DNA of 64,000 nucleotides, from NCBI GenBank assembly GCA_964405735.1, contig CAYOPD010000001.1:1-64000 (forward strand). Direction: 5' to 3'. Positions 44,009 through 52,265 of the stretch are shown here, one piece after another (position 1 is the first letter of the stretch; each line of letters starts with the position of its first letter). This stretch comes from JADJLQ01 sp964405735 (lineage in GTDB: Bacteria > Bacteroidota > Bacteroidia > Chitinophagales > Saprospiraceae). The position numbers were made by a program, and so were the translations under genes. The notes beneath the pieces are model-generated. The model saw only the letters and a program-made list of their open reading frames with translations. It ran no database searches and was not told where the DNA came from.

Positions 44009-44932
44009 ATGGATATACAAGTGCGCCACCTCAGCAAAACCTATGGTCATCAGAAAGCGGTCGATGACATCAGTTTTGACGTCCACCCCGGTGAAATCCT
44101 GGGTTTCCTCGGACCCAATGGGGCAGGGAAGACCACAACCATGAAAATGATCGCACAGTACCTCGCGATCGAAAGCGGCGATATCTTCATCGGTGGCCAG
44201 TCCGTGAAATCCCAATCGCTCAAAAACCAGATCGGCTACCTCCCGGAAAGCAACCCGCTCTACCATGAAATGCCTGTCATTGACTACCTGGAATATGTAG
44301 CCGCCCTCCAGGGCTTGTCCCGTGAAAAAACAAAAGAAAGGGTCAGGGAAATGGTCAAGGTCTGCGGCCTGGATGTGGAAAAGCATAAACAGATCAGCGA
44401 ATTGTCCAAAGGTTACAAACAGAGGGTGGGGCTGGCCCAGGCCATGATTCACGACCCTGCCATCCTCATCCTGGACGAACCGACCACCGGACTTGACCCT
44501 AACCAGATCATCGAGATCCGGGAACTAATAAAAAACCTCGGCCGCCAGAAAACCGTGCTTTTCAGCACCCACATCCTGCCCGAGGTGGAAGCCACCTGTG
44601 ACCGCATCCTCATCATCAACAAGGGCAAGATCGTGGCTGACGGCACCGCCGGCACCCTCCGCCAACAGGCCCAGGGACATGAAATCCACCACATCCGCAT
44701 CGAAGATGGACCCACACAGGAAATCCTCAACCAGGTCCGTGCCCTGCCGTCTGTCCAGAAAGTGGAAGTCCTCGATTCAGGTAAAAATAAATTTGAAATC
44801 ATCAGTAAACCCAATATGCCTTCCAACCGCGAAGTTTTCAACCTTTGTGTGCAGAAACATTGGGTGATCACCGAATTGATCCCATTCGAAACCAAACTGG
44901 AAGACATCTTCCGGGACCTCACCATGAATTAA
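44009..44932 (+). CDS. gldA: Gliding motility ABC transporter ATP-binding subunit GldA
   Basis: The protein has 307 residues from the ATG at 44009; the alternative at 44000 adds three residues. Walker A is GPNGAGKT at 35-42, the signature LSKGYKQRVGLAQAM near 132, and Walker B ILILDEPTTGLDP near 152. The C-terminal 80 residues form a regulatory-type domain of the long ABC2 ATPases. Together with GldF and GldG it forms an ABC transporter first found through gliding mutants of Flavobacterium; its exact cargo is not settled. The gene opens an operon with gldF (30 bases later), gldG and a DUF4340 gene. Confidence 0.93.
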   Translation: MDIQVRHLSKTYGHQKAVDDISFDVHPGEILGFLGPNGAGKTTTMKMIAQYLAIESGDIFIGGQSVKSQSLKNQIGYLPESNPLYHEMPVIDYLEYVAALQGLSREKTKERVREMVKVCGLDVEKHKQISELSKGYKQRVGLAQAMIHDPAILILDEPTTGLDPNQIIEIRELIKNLGRQKTVLFSTHILPEVEATCDRILIINKGKIVADGTAGTLRQQAQGHEIHHIRIEDGPTQEILNQVRALPSVQKVEVLDSGKNKFEIISKPNMPSNREVFNLCVQKHWVITELIPFETKLEDIFRDLTMN

Positions 44933-44962
44933 ACCACCTTTACAAAAGCAAACCAACATCCA

Positions 44963-45676
44963 ATGGATAAAATACTGGTTATCGCAAAAAAAGAATTCGG
45001 ATCCTTTTTTGATTCACTCGTGGCCTATATCCTCCTGGTAGCCTTTCTGGGATTCAGCGGTTTTTTTACCTGGATCCAGGGCAGCGATGTCTTTATGCGG
45101 CGTGAGGCCGACCTGGACGTCTTTTTTTCAGTGGCCCGCTGGACCCTGTTCTTTTTTATTCCGGCCCTTACCATGAAAATGCTGGCCGAAGAAAAAAAGA
45201 CGGGAACGATCGAAATGTTGCTGACCAAAGCGGTCACGGACCGGGAAGTTGTGCTCGGCAAGTTTACCGGCTGCCTCATGCTGGTCGGTGTGGCCCTCCT
45301 GTTTACCCTGCCTTATTATGTCAGCGTAGCCTGGTTGGGAAAGATGGACCATGGGGCGACCCTTACCGGCTACCTCGGCCTCCTGCTGATGTCCGCCGCC
45401 TACATCGCGATCGGATTGTTTGCCAGCAGCGTCACCAACAATCAGATCGTGGCCTTCCTGCTAGCCCTCCTGATCGGCATCTTTTTCCATTTGTTGTTTG
45501 ATTTCCTGGCTGCAGGCAGTTCAGGCTGGATCAGCGACCTTTTCAATACCCTGAGCCTGTCCAACCATTACGATTCGATATCGCGCGGGGTCCTGGATAC
45601 CAAGGACCTGATCTATTTTGGTTCAATCACGGCCATTGGCATTTTCCTCGCCGAATATTTTATTTCAAAACGATAA
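44963..45676 (+). CDS. gldF: Gliding motility ABC transporter permease GldF
   Basis: The protein has 237 residues with six predicted membrane helices, typical of ABC-2 type permeases, beginning MDKILVIAKKEFGSFFDSLV. The segment EEKKTGTIEMLLTKAVTDREVVLGK between helices two and three is the conserved ABC-2 cytoplasmic region that contacts the ATPase. It follows gldA and precedes gldG by seven bases, so the three are made together. Confidence 0.93.
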   Translation: MDKILVIAKKEFGSFFDSLVAYILLVAFLGFSGFFTWIQGSDVFMRREADLDVFFSVARWTLFFFIPALTMKMLAEEKKTGTIEMLLTKAVTDREVVLGKFTGCLMLVGVALLFTLPYYVSVAWLGKMDHGATLTGYLGLLLMSAAYIAIGLFASSVTNNQIVAFLLALLIGIFFHLLFDFLAAGSSGWISDLFNTLSLSNHYDSISRGVLDTKDLIYFGSITAIGIFLAEYFISKR

Positions 45677-45683
45677 ACGGGAA

Positions 45684-47168
45684 ATGAAAAAGAACCTGAC
45701 TACCATCCTGTTGATTGCGGGCATCCTGCTCCTCGTGAATTTATTGTCCAGGCGTTATTTCATCCGTCTCGACCTCACGCGCAGCAAGGAATTTACCCTG
45801 AGTCCATCCACCAAAAACATCCTGAAAAACCTGGATGACCCCATCACCATCAGCGCTTATTTTTCCAAAGACCTGCCGGCCAACATTGCCAAGGTGAGGC
45901 AGGATTTTAAAGACCTGCTGGTGGAATACAGCAACCGTTCCGGCGGCATGATCAATTATGAATTCATCAATCCCAATGAAAGCGAAGAGATCGAACAGCA
46001 GGCGATGCAACAGGGTATCCGGCCTATCCTGATCGACGTGCGGGAGAAGGATCAGTCGAAACAGCAAAAAGCTTATCTCGGAGCCCTCCTGAAAATGGGC
46101 GAGCGTACCGAAGTACTCCCATTCATTCAACCCGGTGCGTCAATGGAATACGACCTGACCACATCCATTAAAAAAATAAGCAACCTGAACAAACAAATGA
46201 TCGGGTTGGTGCAGGGTTTTGGATCAGCCGGCATGCAGGAACTGGCTCAGGTGAGCACGGCACTCGCTGCTTTGTACAACATCGAACCCGTGGATCTGGC
46301 AAACCCGGTAGACCCCAAATACCAGACCCTGCTGTTTGTCCGGCCCAAGGATACCGTTTCCCCCGCTGCCCTGATGAACCTGGATCAGTTCCTTGAAAAA
46401 GGAGGCAAACTGGTGCTGGCCGTGAACAGCGTGGACGGAGACCTGCAAAATGCCATGGGTAATGTGGTAAGAACAGGGGTTCCGGAATGGCTTGCTTCCA
46501 AAGGAATCACCATCAATAACGACTTTGTGATCGACTCCCGTTGCGGCCAGGTCACCGTCCAGCAGCAACAGGGGTTTTTCACCATGATGACCCCGGTAAA
46601 ATTTCCCTATCTGCCCATGGCCGCTGATTTCAGTGATCATCCGGTGACCAAGGGTTTGGAACAGGTGATCTTTCCTTTTGTGAGCAGCGTATCGGTGAAG
46701 GCGGATTCAAGCCTAAGATTCACTTCCCTGGTCAATTCTTCCGAAAAATCAAACACAGTTCCGGTGCCCACCATGTTTGATATCAATAAACAGTGGACCG
46801 AAGGGGATTTTACCAAAAGCCGGATCTCCATGGGAGGGGTCGTGGAAAAAACCAATGGCTGGAAAATGGTCGTCTTCGGTGACGGTGACTTTGCCGTGAA
46901 CGCCCAGGAGGGCAGGGCTATGGCCCCGGACAATATAAACCTGCTGGTCAACAGCGTGGACTGGCTGAGTGATGATACCGGCCTGGTAGAACTCAGGACC
47001 AAAGGTGCTACCACCCGGCCTATAAAAGAAATAGATGAAAGCCAGCGCGCCCTGATCAAATATGCCAACTTCCTCCTGCCCATCCTGCTGGTGATCCTTT
47101 ATGGTTTTATCCGCTCCCAGAAAATGAAGGCAAAACGCCTCGCCCGGATGCAGGAAAAATATACGTGA
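45684..47168 (+). CDS. gldG: Gliding motility ABC transporter auxiliary protein GldG
   Basis: The protein has 494 residues from the ATG at 45684, seven bases after gldF; the frame that reaches back into gldF is rejected. A membrane helix at about 6-22 is followed by LDLTRSKEFTLSPST, the usual start of the ABC_transp_aux domain, a large periplasmic domain (about 30-460) and a C-terminal helix near 465-485 with a basic end. The periplasmic domain has the QGFGSAGMQELAQVSTAL region seen in the family. GldG is required with GldA and GldF for gliding in Flavobacterium johnsoniae. Confidence 0.92.
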   Translation: MKKNLTTILLIAGILLLVNLLSRRYFIRLDLTRSKEFTLSPSTKNILKNLDDPITISAYFSKDLPANIAKVRQDFKDLLVEYSNRSGGMINYEFINPNESEEIEQQAMQQGIRPILIDVREKDQSKQQKAYLGALLKMGERTEVLPFIQPGASMEYDLTTSIKKISNLNKQMIGLVQGFGSAGMQELAQVSTALAALYNIEPVDLANPVDPKYQTLLFVRPKDTVSPAALMNLDQFLEKGGKLVLAVNSVDGDLQNAMGNVVRTGVPEWLASKGITINNDFVIDSRCGQVTVQQQQGFFTMMTPVKFPYLPMAADFSDHPVTKGLEQVIFPFVSSVSVKADSSLRFTSLVNSSEKSNTVPVPTMFDINKQWTEGDFTKSRISMGGVVEKTNGWKMVVFGDGDFAVNAQEGRAMAPDNINLLVNSVDWLSDDTGLVELRTKGATTRPIKEIDESQRALIKYANFLLPILLVILYGFIRSQKMKAKRLARMQEKYT

Positions 47169-47185
47169 CCATAACCCGATGCGAT

Positions 47186-48121
47186 ATGAACAATAGAAAA
47201 CTCCTTTACATCCTCCTGGCGCTTGGCCTGCTCTTCCTGGTGACCCAATTATTCAACCAGAAAAAGGAGAGGTCCTTCAAAAGCGAATTCCTGGCATTGG
47301 ATACAAGTTCGATTTCAAAAATGGTCCTTCATCCCCAGGCCGATGGTCATAAAGAAATCCAACTGGAGAAAGCGGGTGGCCGTTGGACTGCCCAGCAGGG
47401 AAGCCTGAAAGTACCGGTTTCACCGGGTTCCCTGAATGGGCTCCTGAATGAACTGGCTTCCATCAGGGTCAAATCCATTGCCACCAGGTCCAAAGACCGC
47501 TGGGCCGAATATGAAATCGGCGACTCGACCGGTTCCAGGGTGGAGGTTTTCAGCGGCAATAAAAAGTTGGCGGATTTTTACAGCGGCAAATTTGGCTTTA
47601 ATCCCCAGGGAAATTCAATGATCAGTTATGTCAGGTCTGCAGGCGAAGAGGAAGTCTATGCCATTGATGGATTTCAAAGCATGACTTTTAATACTTCCTT
47701 TTCCAATTTCCGGGATAAAACCCTGCTGGACATCGAAGTCAACCAGGTAACCAGTATACGATCTGATTTTCAAGGACTTAAACATTCCCTCATAAAAGAT
47801 TCCTCGAAATGGGTCCTTGATGATCGCCCCGGCCCCGACTCTGCCAGCGTGACCACTTATCTCAACAGCATTCAGCGGTTGAATGGCACCGCCTTCCTGG
47901 ATGGTTTCAACCCATCCGGTCCTCCCAGTTACGGTTTTGAAATCAACACCGGGGCAGCTACCGTCAGCCTGAAAGTATTTCCTCATCCGGATAGCCTCAA
48001 ACCATTTATCATACACAGCTCGGCCAATCCGGACGCCTATTTTCACGAAGATTCTACAGGAGCTTTTAATACCCTCATCGGGGGATGGAATAACCTGACC
48101 GGGAAACCGGTGGGGAAATAA
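47186..48121 (+). CDS. DUF4340 protein of the gld operon
   Basis: The protein has 311 residues from the ATG at 47186; an earlier in-frame GTG at 47165 overlaps gldG. One membrane helix at about 5-22 is followed by a periplasmic region (about 30-310) with the repeated layout of DUF4340: ISKMVLHPQADGHKEIQLEKAG, VKVPVSPGSLNGLLNELASI-like and SLKVFPHP segments. DUF4340 genes are often found directly after gldG-type genes, also outside gliding bacteria. A role as a periplasmic subunit of the GldAFG transporter is a reasonable inference from this position. Confidence 0.82.
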   Translation: MNNRKLLYILLALGLLFLVTQLFNQKKERSFKSEFLALDTSSISKMVLHPQADGHKEIQLEKAGGRWTAQQGSLKVPVSPGSLNGLLNELASIRVKSIATRSKDRWAEYEIGDSTGSRVEVFSGNKKLADFYSGKFGFNPQGNSMISYVRSAGEEEVYAIDGFQSMTFNTSFSNFRDKTLLDIEVNQVTSIRSDFQGLKHSLIKDSSKWVLDDRPGPDSASVTTYLNSIQRLNGTAFLDGFNPSGPPSYGFEINTGAATVSLKVFPHPDSLKPFIIHSSANPDAYFHEDSTGAFNTLIGGWNNLTGKPVGK

Positions 48122-48378
48122 GGTGCGGCTGAAATAAGAGATCCGGTTTGCCGGCTTAACGGGCTTACATAACCCAGGTTCCGGCGTTTTCGGTCATACC
48201 TGACTGCATATACCAGTACCCGGCAAAAATATTCTTATTCCCCGGCTATAAAGAACCGGCGATTTTCAGTAAATTTAGTTGAGATCAGGTAATTTTTTAT
48301 GCATATTTAATTGATATCTAAACTGATACGATATATTTTCAGGACACACAATGAAATTTTTTATATAAATTAATTACC

Positions 48379-48386
48379 TATTTTTG
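48379..48386 (+). promoter_or_regulatory. TAnnTTTG element almost touching the smc start codon
   Basis: TATTTTTG ends five bases before the smc ATG at 48392. If used as the -7 box, transcription would start at or next to the A of the ATG, giving a leaderless mRNA. A -33 TTTG is not clear. The rest of the 270-base interval 48122-48391 shows nothing I can name. Confidence 0.5.
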
Positions 48387-48391
48387 CCGTC

Positions 48392-51300
48392 ATGCAATTG
48401 AATTCCATTGAAATAAAGGGTTTTAAAAGTTTCGCAGACAACACCATCCTTCGATTCAACGACAAAGTAACCGGGGTAGTGGGCCCCAACGGGTCCGGCA
48501 AATCCAATGTAGTGGACGCCATCCGGTGGGTATTGGGCGAACAGAAGCCTACCGAACTGAGGCTGGAAAGGATGAGTGACGTCATATTCAATGGATCCAA
48601 AAAAAGGAAGCCGGGTGGGGTGGCACAGGTTTCCCTCAGCTTTGACAATACCAAAAACCTGCTAGGCACTGAATACCAGCAAGTAACCATATCGAGACTC
48701 CTGTATCGCAGCGGGGAAAGTGAATACCGGATCAACGATACCCCTTGCCGGCTCAGGGACATCCACAGCCTTTTTATGGATACGGGTATTGGATCCAACT
48801 CTTATGCCATCATCGCCTTGGGCATGGTTGATGAAATTCTGCAGGACAAGGACCACAGCCGGCGTAAAATGTTTGAACAGGCAGCCGGCGTGACAAAATA
48901 CAAACAACGCAAGCATGAGACCATGCTCAAGCTGAAGGCCACATCCGAAGACCTTGCCCGGATCGAGGACATCCTATTTGAAATTGAAAATAACCTCAAA
49001 GCCCTTGAGAAACAGGCCAGCCGGGCTGAAAAATACCTCGACCTGAAAGCCCAGTACAAAAAACTGAGCCTGGAACTGGCCCGGCTCGAAACCCAGGAAA
49101 TTTTCTCAAAGAACCATCATTTGCTCAGGGTCCTGGAAGAGGAAATGGACAAGCTGAGAGGCATTGAAGCCAACCATAGCCTCGCCGAAGCCGGCCTGGA
49201 AGAAAGTAAAAAAGCCATCCTGGATGAAGAACAATCCCTCAGTTCCTTCCAGAAAGAACTCAATGCACTCATCCAGCATGTACAGGAAAATGAGAATGCC
49301 AAACGCATTGCCCAGCAGAAACTGGAATTTTACCTGGCCAACCGGGAAAAGCTGGCCCAGCAGCACGAAGAATGGAAAGAAAGGCTAGGCCAGTACAACC
49401 TGGATATCCAGGGAAAAGCCGACCAACTCGAACAACTGAATCTCACCGCAACGGGTCTTGAAAAAGAGCTTTCCGGAATGGAAGCGGAAAGAAATGCGAT
49501 CGAGGGCCAGCACGGCGAAGTGAAAACTTTTTTTGAGTCCCTTCAGAGAGACCAGCAGGAGATTGAAAAAGACCTTTTCGAAAAAGAAAAAACCCAGGCC
49601 ATCAACCACAACCGCATCGATCATCTTCAACAAAACATCAACAGGCTGGCTGAAGAGAACAGGCTAAGAGACGAACAAAGCGCCACCCTTACTGTAGAAT
49701 TGGAAAACCTGAGCAGGTCTTTGGAACAATTGTCCCTGGAAATCCGTCATGAAGAGGAGGAAGAAACCTCACGGTCAGGCCACCTGGCAGATATCCAAAA
49801 AGTCATCGAAGGGATCCGGCAGCAAAAATCCGCCGTGGAACGCAAGCTCGATGCCAAACGCAATGAACACCAGTTGCTCAAAAGCATGGTGGAAAACCTC
49901 GAAGGATATCCCGATTCCATCCGTTTCCTTCACAAAAACTGGAAAGAAGACCTGCCCCTGCTCGCCGATCTCCTTTACGCCCCTGAAGAATACCGGGCGA
50001 CCATCGAACAATTCCTGGAACCTTATCTAAGCCATTATATCGTCAATTCCTATAATGAGGCCAGTTATGCCATCCATATGCTGTCCGATTCCCAGAAAGG
50101 GAAAGCCAACTTTTTTATCCTTGAAGCCATTACCCCTCCTGGTGGAGAGACAGCCCGGATCGAAGGCTTGATACCCGCCCTGGACCTTCTGAAATTTGAT
50201 GGCCAGTACGACGACCTGTTTCGCCGGATTTTCCACAATGTATTTATTGAGGCCAACCAAATGGACCAGGCGCTGTTTGCCGAGTATGACCGGATGAATA
50301 TCACCGTTCTTTCGGCTTCGGGCAATTTTGTTAAAAAACAATTTACCTTATCCGGAGGGAGCGTAGGCCTTTTCGAAGGAAAAAAACTCGGACGCCGCAA
50401 AAACCTGGAGATCCTTGAGGAAGATCTCGGCCACCTGGAGCGGGAGTTGGACATCATAGTAGCTGAACTGGATGCCCAGGAAAAACAGGCCGGCCTCCTG
50501 GACCATAACCGGTATCTTCAGAAAATCGAAAACCTCAAAATTGTTTTTGAAAAGAAACAGAAGGAAGAAATACAGCTCCGGACCCGGCTGGAGAACCTCA
50601 ATGAATTGAAGGCGCATTCGGTTTCTTCCACCGAACAGTTGGAAAAAACCATCCTGGAAATCGAAATCATCAATGAAGAACTCCGGGAAGGCATCCAGTT
50701 CAAAAGAACGGCCCTGAATGAACTGGTGGAAAAAATGATCCATATTGATTCAAACTACCAGGTGGTGGCCCTTTCGTTGTCCCAGGCCCATGATAAGATC
50801 AATCAGAAACAGATTGAAAACATCCGCCATCAGAGCAGGCTCGAAAACCTGGTTCAGGATATTGAATTCCAGAAGGGGAGGATGCGTGAAGCCGAGCAAC
50901 AAATCCTCAAAATCGCCGAAACCCAGGTACAGGAAGAAACCCTGCAAAACCAGATCACTACAGAACTCGAAAGGCTTAATGAGGCCCTGGTCAACTTATA
51001 CGAGGAACGAAAAACCAAGGAATCCGGCCTGAATGTTTTCGAACAGGAATATTTCAAAAAAAGGAACCTCATCCACCAGCAGGAACAGGTGCTTCGCGAC
51101 CTGCATCGCGAACATTCCAATTCCCAGACCCTGATCAATGGCCTGAAAGACCAGCTCAAGGACCTGGAATACCGGCTCGATTCGGTAAAAGAAAGGTTGC
51201 GGATTGAATTCCACATCGATGAACTTCCCCTACCTGAAACTGCAGACCCTGAAACCGCAGATGAAACAGAGTATACCATTCCCGAAGGGGCTTCACCCGC

Positions 51301-51985
51301 AGACCTCCTGAAGGAAAAAGTAAGAAGGTTAAGAGACCGTATCGACAATTATGGGGAGATCAATCCCATGGCCGTGGAGGCCTACCGGGAAATGAAGGAG
51401 CGTTATGATACCATCTACAATCAGCGCCAGGATATCCTCAATGCCAAGGACAGCCTGCTCAGCACCATCCAGGAAATAGACGGAAGCGCAACCACGCTTT
51501 TCCTGGACGCCTTTACCAAAGTTAGAGAGCATTTTATCCGTGTATTCCGGAGCTTATTTACCGAAGGGGACAGTTGCGATCTCATCCTGCTTAACCCCGA
51601 CCAACCCCTTGAATCGGATATCGACATCATCGCCAAACCCAAAGGGAAATTGCCGAAATCGCTGAGCCAGCTCTCCGGTGGAGAGAAAACGCTAACCGCC
51701 ACGGCCCTGCTGTTTTCATTATACCTGCTCAAACCCGCTCCCTTCTGTATTTTCGATGAGGTGGATGCCCCGCTGGATGATTCGAATATTGAGAAATTCA
51801 ATCACATCATCCGTGATTTTTCCGCGGAATCCCAATTTATCATCGTCACCCACAACAAACAGACCATGGCCGCCGTCGATGTCATTTACGGTGTATTTAT
51901 GGATGAGCCCGGAGTCAGTAAGGTCAGTGCGGTTGACTTCCGCGACTTTGAACATATGTCTCTGCTCGAGACGACCGCCAACTGA
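48392..51985 (+). CDS. smc: Chromosome segregation ATPase SMC
   Basis: The protein has 1197 residues, as expected. SMC dimers with ScpA and ScpB organise and separate chromosomes. Walker A GPNGSGKS is at 31-38. Two long coiled coils (about 170-500 and 680-1010) flank a hinge (about 505-675, starting near GYPDSIRFLH). The signature LSGGEKTLTATALLFSLYLLKP and Walker B CIFDEVDAPLDD are near 1090-1130. A short acidic insert rich in Pro, Glu and Thr lies near residue 945-970, just before the second head. No scp gene is next to it. Confidence 0.96.
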   Translation: MQLNSIEIKGFKSFADNTILRFNDKVTGVVGPNGSGKSNVVDAIRWVLGEQKPTELRLERMSDVIFNGSKKRKPGGVAQVSLSFDNTKNLLGTEYQQVTISRLLYRSGESEYRINDTPCRLRDIHSLFMDTGIGSNSYAIIALGMVDEILQDKDHSRRKMFEQAAGVTKYKQRKHETMLKLKATSEDLARIEDILFEIENNLKALEKQASRAEKYLDLKAQYKKLSLELARLETQEIFSKNHHLLRVLEEEMDKLRGIEANHSLAEAGLEESKKAILDEEQSLSSFQKELNALIQHVQENENAKRIAQQKLEFYLANREKLAQQHEEWKERLGQYNLDIQGKADQLEQLNLTATGLEKELSGMEAERNAIEGQHGEVKTFFESLQRDQQEIEKDLFEKEKTQAINHNRIDHLQQNINRLAEENRLRDEQSATLTVELENLSRSLEQLSLEIRHEEEEETSRSGHLADIQKVIEGIRQQKSAVERKLDAKRNEHQLLKSMVENLEGYPDSIRFLHKNWKEDLPLLADLLYAPEEYRATIEQFLEPYLSHYIVNSYNEASYAIHMLSDSQKGKANFFILEAITPPGGETARIEGLIPALDLLKFDGQYDDLFRRIFHNVFIEANQMDQALFAEYDRMNITVLSASGNFVKKQFTLSGGSVGLFEGKKLGRRKNLEILEEDLGHLERELDIIVAELDAQEKQAGLLDHNRYLQKIENLKIVFEKKQKEEIQLRTRLENLNELKAHSVSSTEQLEKTILEIEIINEELREGIQFKRTALNELVEKMIHIDSNYQVVALSLSQAHDKINQKQIENIRHQSRLENLVQDIEFQKGRMREAEQQILKIAETQVQEETLQNQITTELERLNEALVNLYEERKTKESGLNVFEQEYFKKRNLIHQQEQVLRDLHREHSNSQTLINGLKDQLKDLEYRLDSVKERLRIEFHIDELPLPETADPETADETEYTIPEGASPADLLKEKVRRLRDRIDNYGEINPMAVEAYREMKERYDTIYNQRQDILNAKDSLLSTIQEIDGSATTLFLDAFTKVREHFIRVFRSLFTEGDSCDLILLNPDQPLESDIDIIAKPKGKLPKSLSQLSGGEKTLTATALLFSLYLLKPAPFCIFDEVDAPLDDSNIEKFNHIIRDFSAESQFIIVTHNKQTMAAVDVIYGVFMDEPGVSKVSAVDFRDFEHMSLLETTAN

Positions 51986-51993
51986 TAAAAAGA

Positions 51994-52035
51994 AGCGCTT
52001 AGCATTCAGCTTTCAGCGCTCAGCTTTCAGCTTTC
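51994..52035. repeat. Heptamer array downstream of smc
   Basis: Six heptamers in register, such as AGCGCTT, AGCATTC, AGCTTTC and AGCGCTC. Read as TCAGCNN these are the reverse complement of NNGCTGA, so they belong to the NNNYTGA family in the opposite sense. The array starts nine bases after the smc stop. Confidence 0.75.
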
Positions 52036-52158
52036 TCTCGGGTTGCTCCAGATCCTGGCCGCCTGGTATATATTTTAGAATAAAGATGGTCAAGCGGGTA
52101 TCCACGCCCGCCAGCAGTCTGCTGGCCAGGACCGGTTTAGCAAAAGGCCAAGTGAGGA

Positions 52159-52235
52159 TTGCTGATCACTGATCACTGATTGCTGACAACTGACTACTGA
52201 TTGCTGATTGCTGATTGCTGATTGCTGATTGCTGA
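52159..52235. repeat. Eleven-unit heptamer array upstream of GH116 gene
   Basis: Eleven heptamers without a break in register, all ending CTGA: TTGCTGA, TCACTGA twice, TTGCTGA, CAACTGA, CTACTGA and then five perfect TTGCTGA (52201-52235). It ends five bases before a TATCTTTA promoter-like box (52240-52247). The 120 bases between this and the previous array contain two small hairpins but no gene. Confidence 0.88.
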
Positions 52236-52265
52236 TCCTTATCTTTATAATAAAAACAACTTGTA

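Noticed and set aside
48122..48391. tRNA or small RNA gene in the interval before smc
   Set aside because: No cloverleaf pairing or T-loop motif was seen; GC-rich short repeats there do not form a consistent structure.
52159..52235. CRISPR array
   Set aside because: Units are 7 bases with no spacers, and there are no cas genes in the window.
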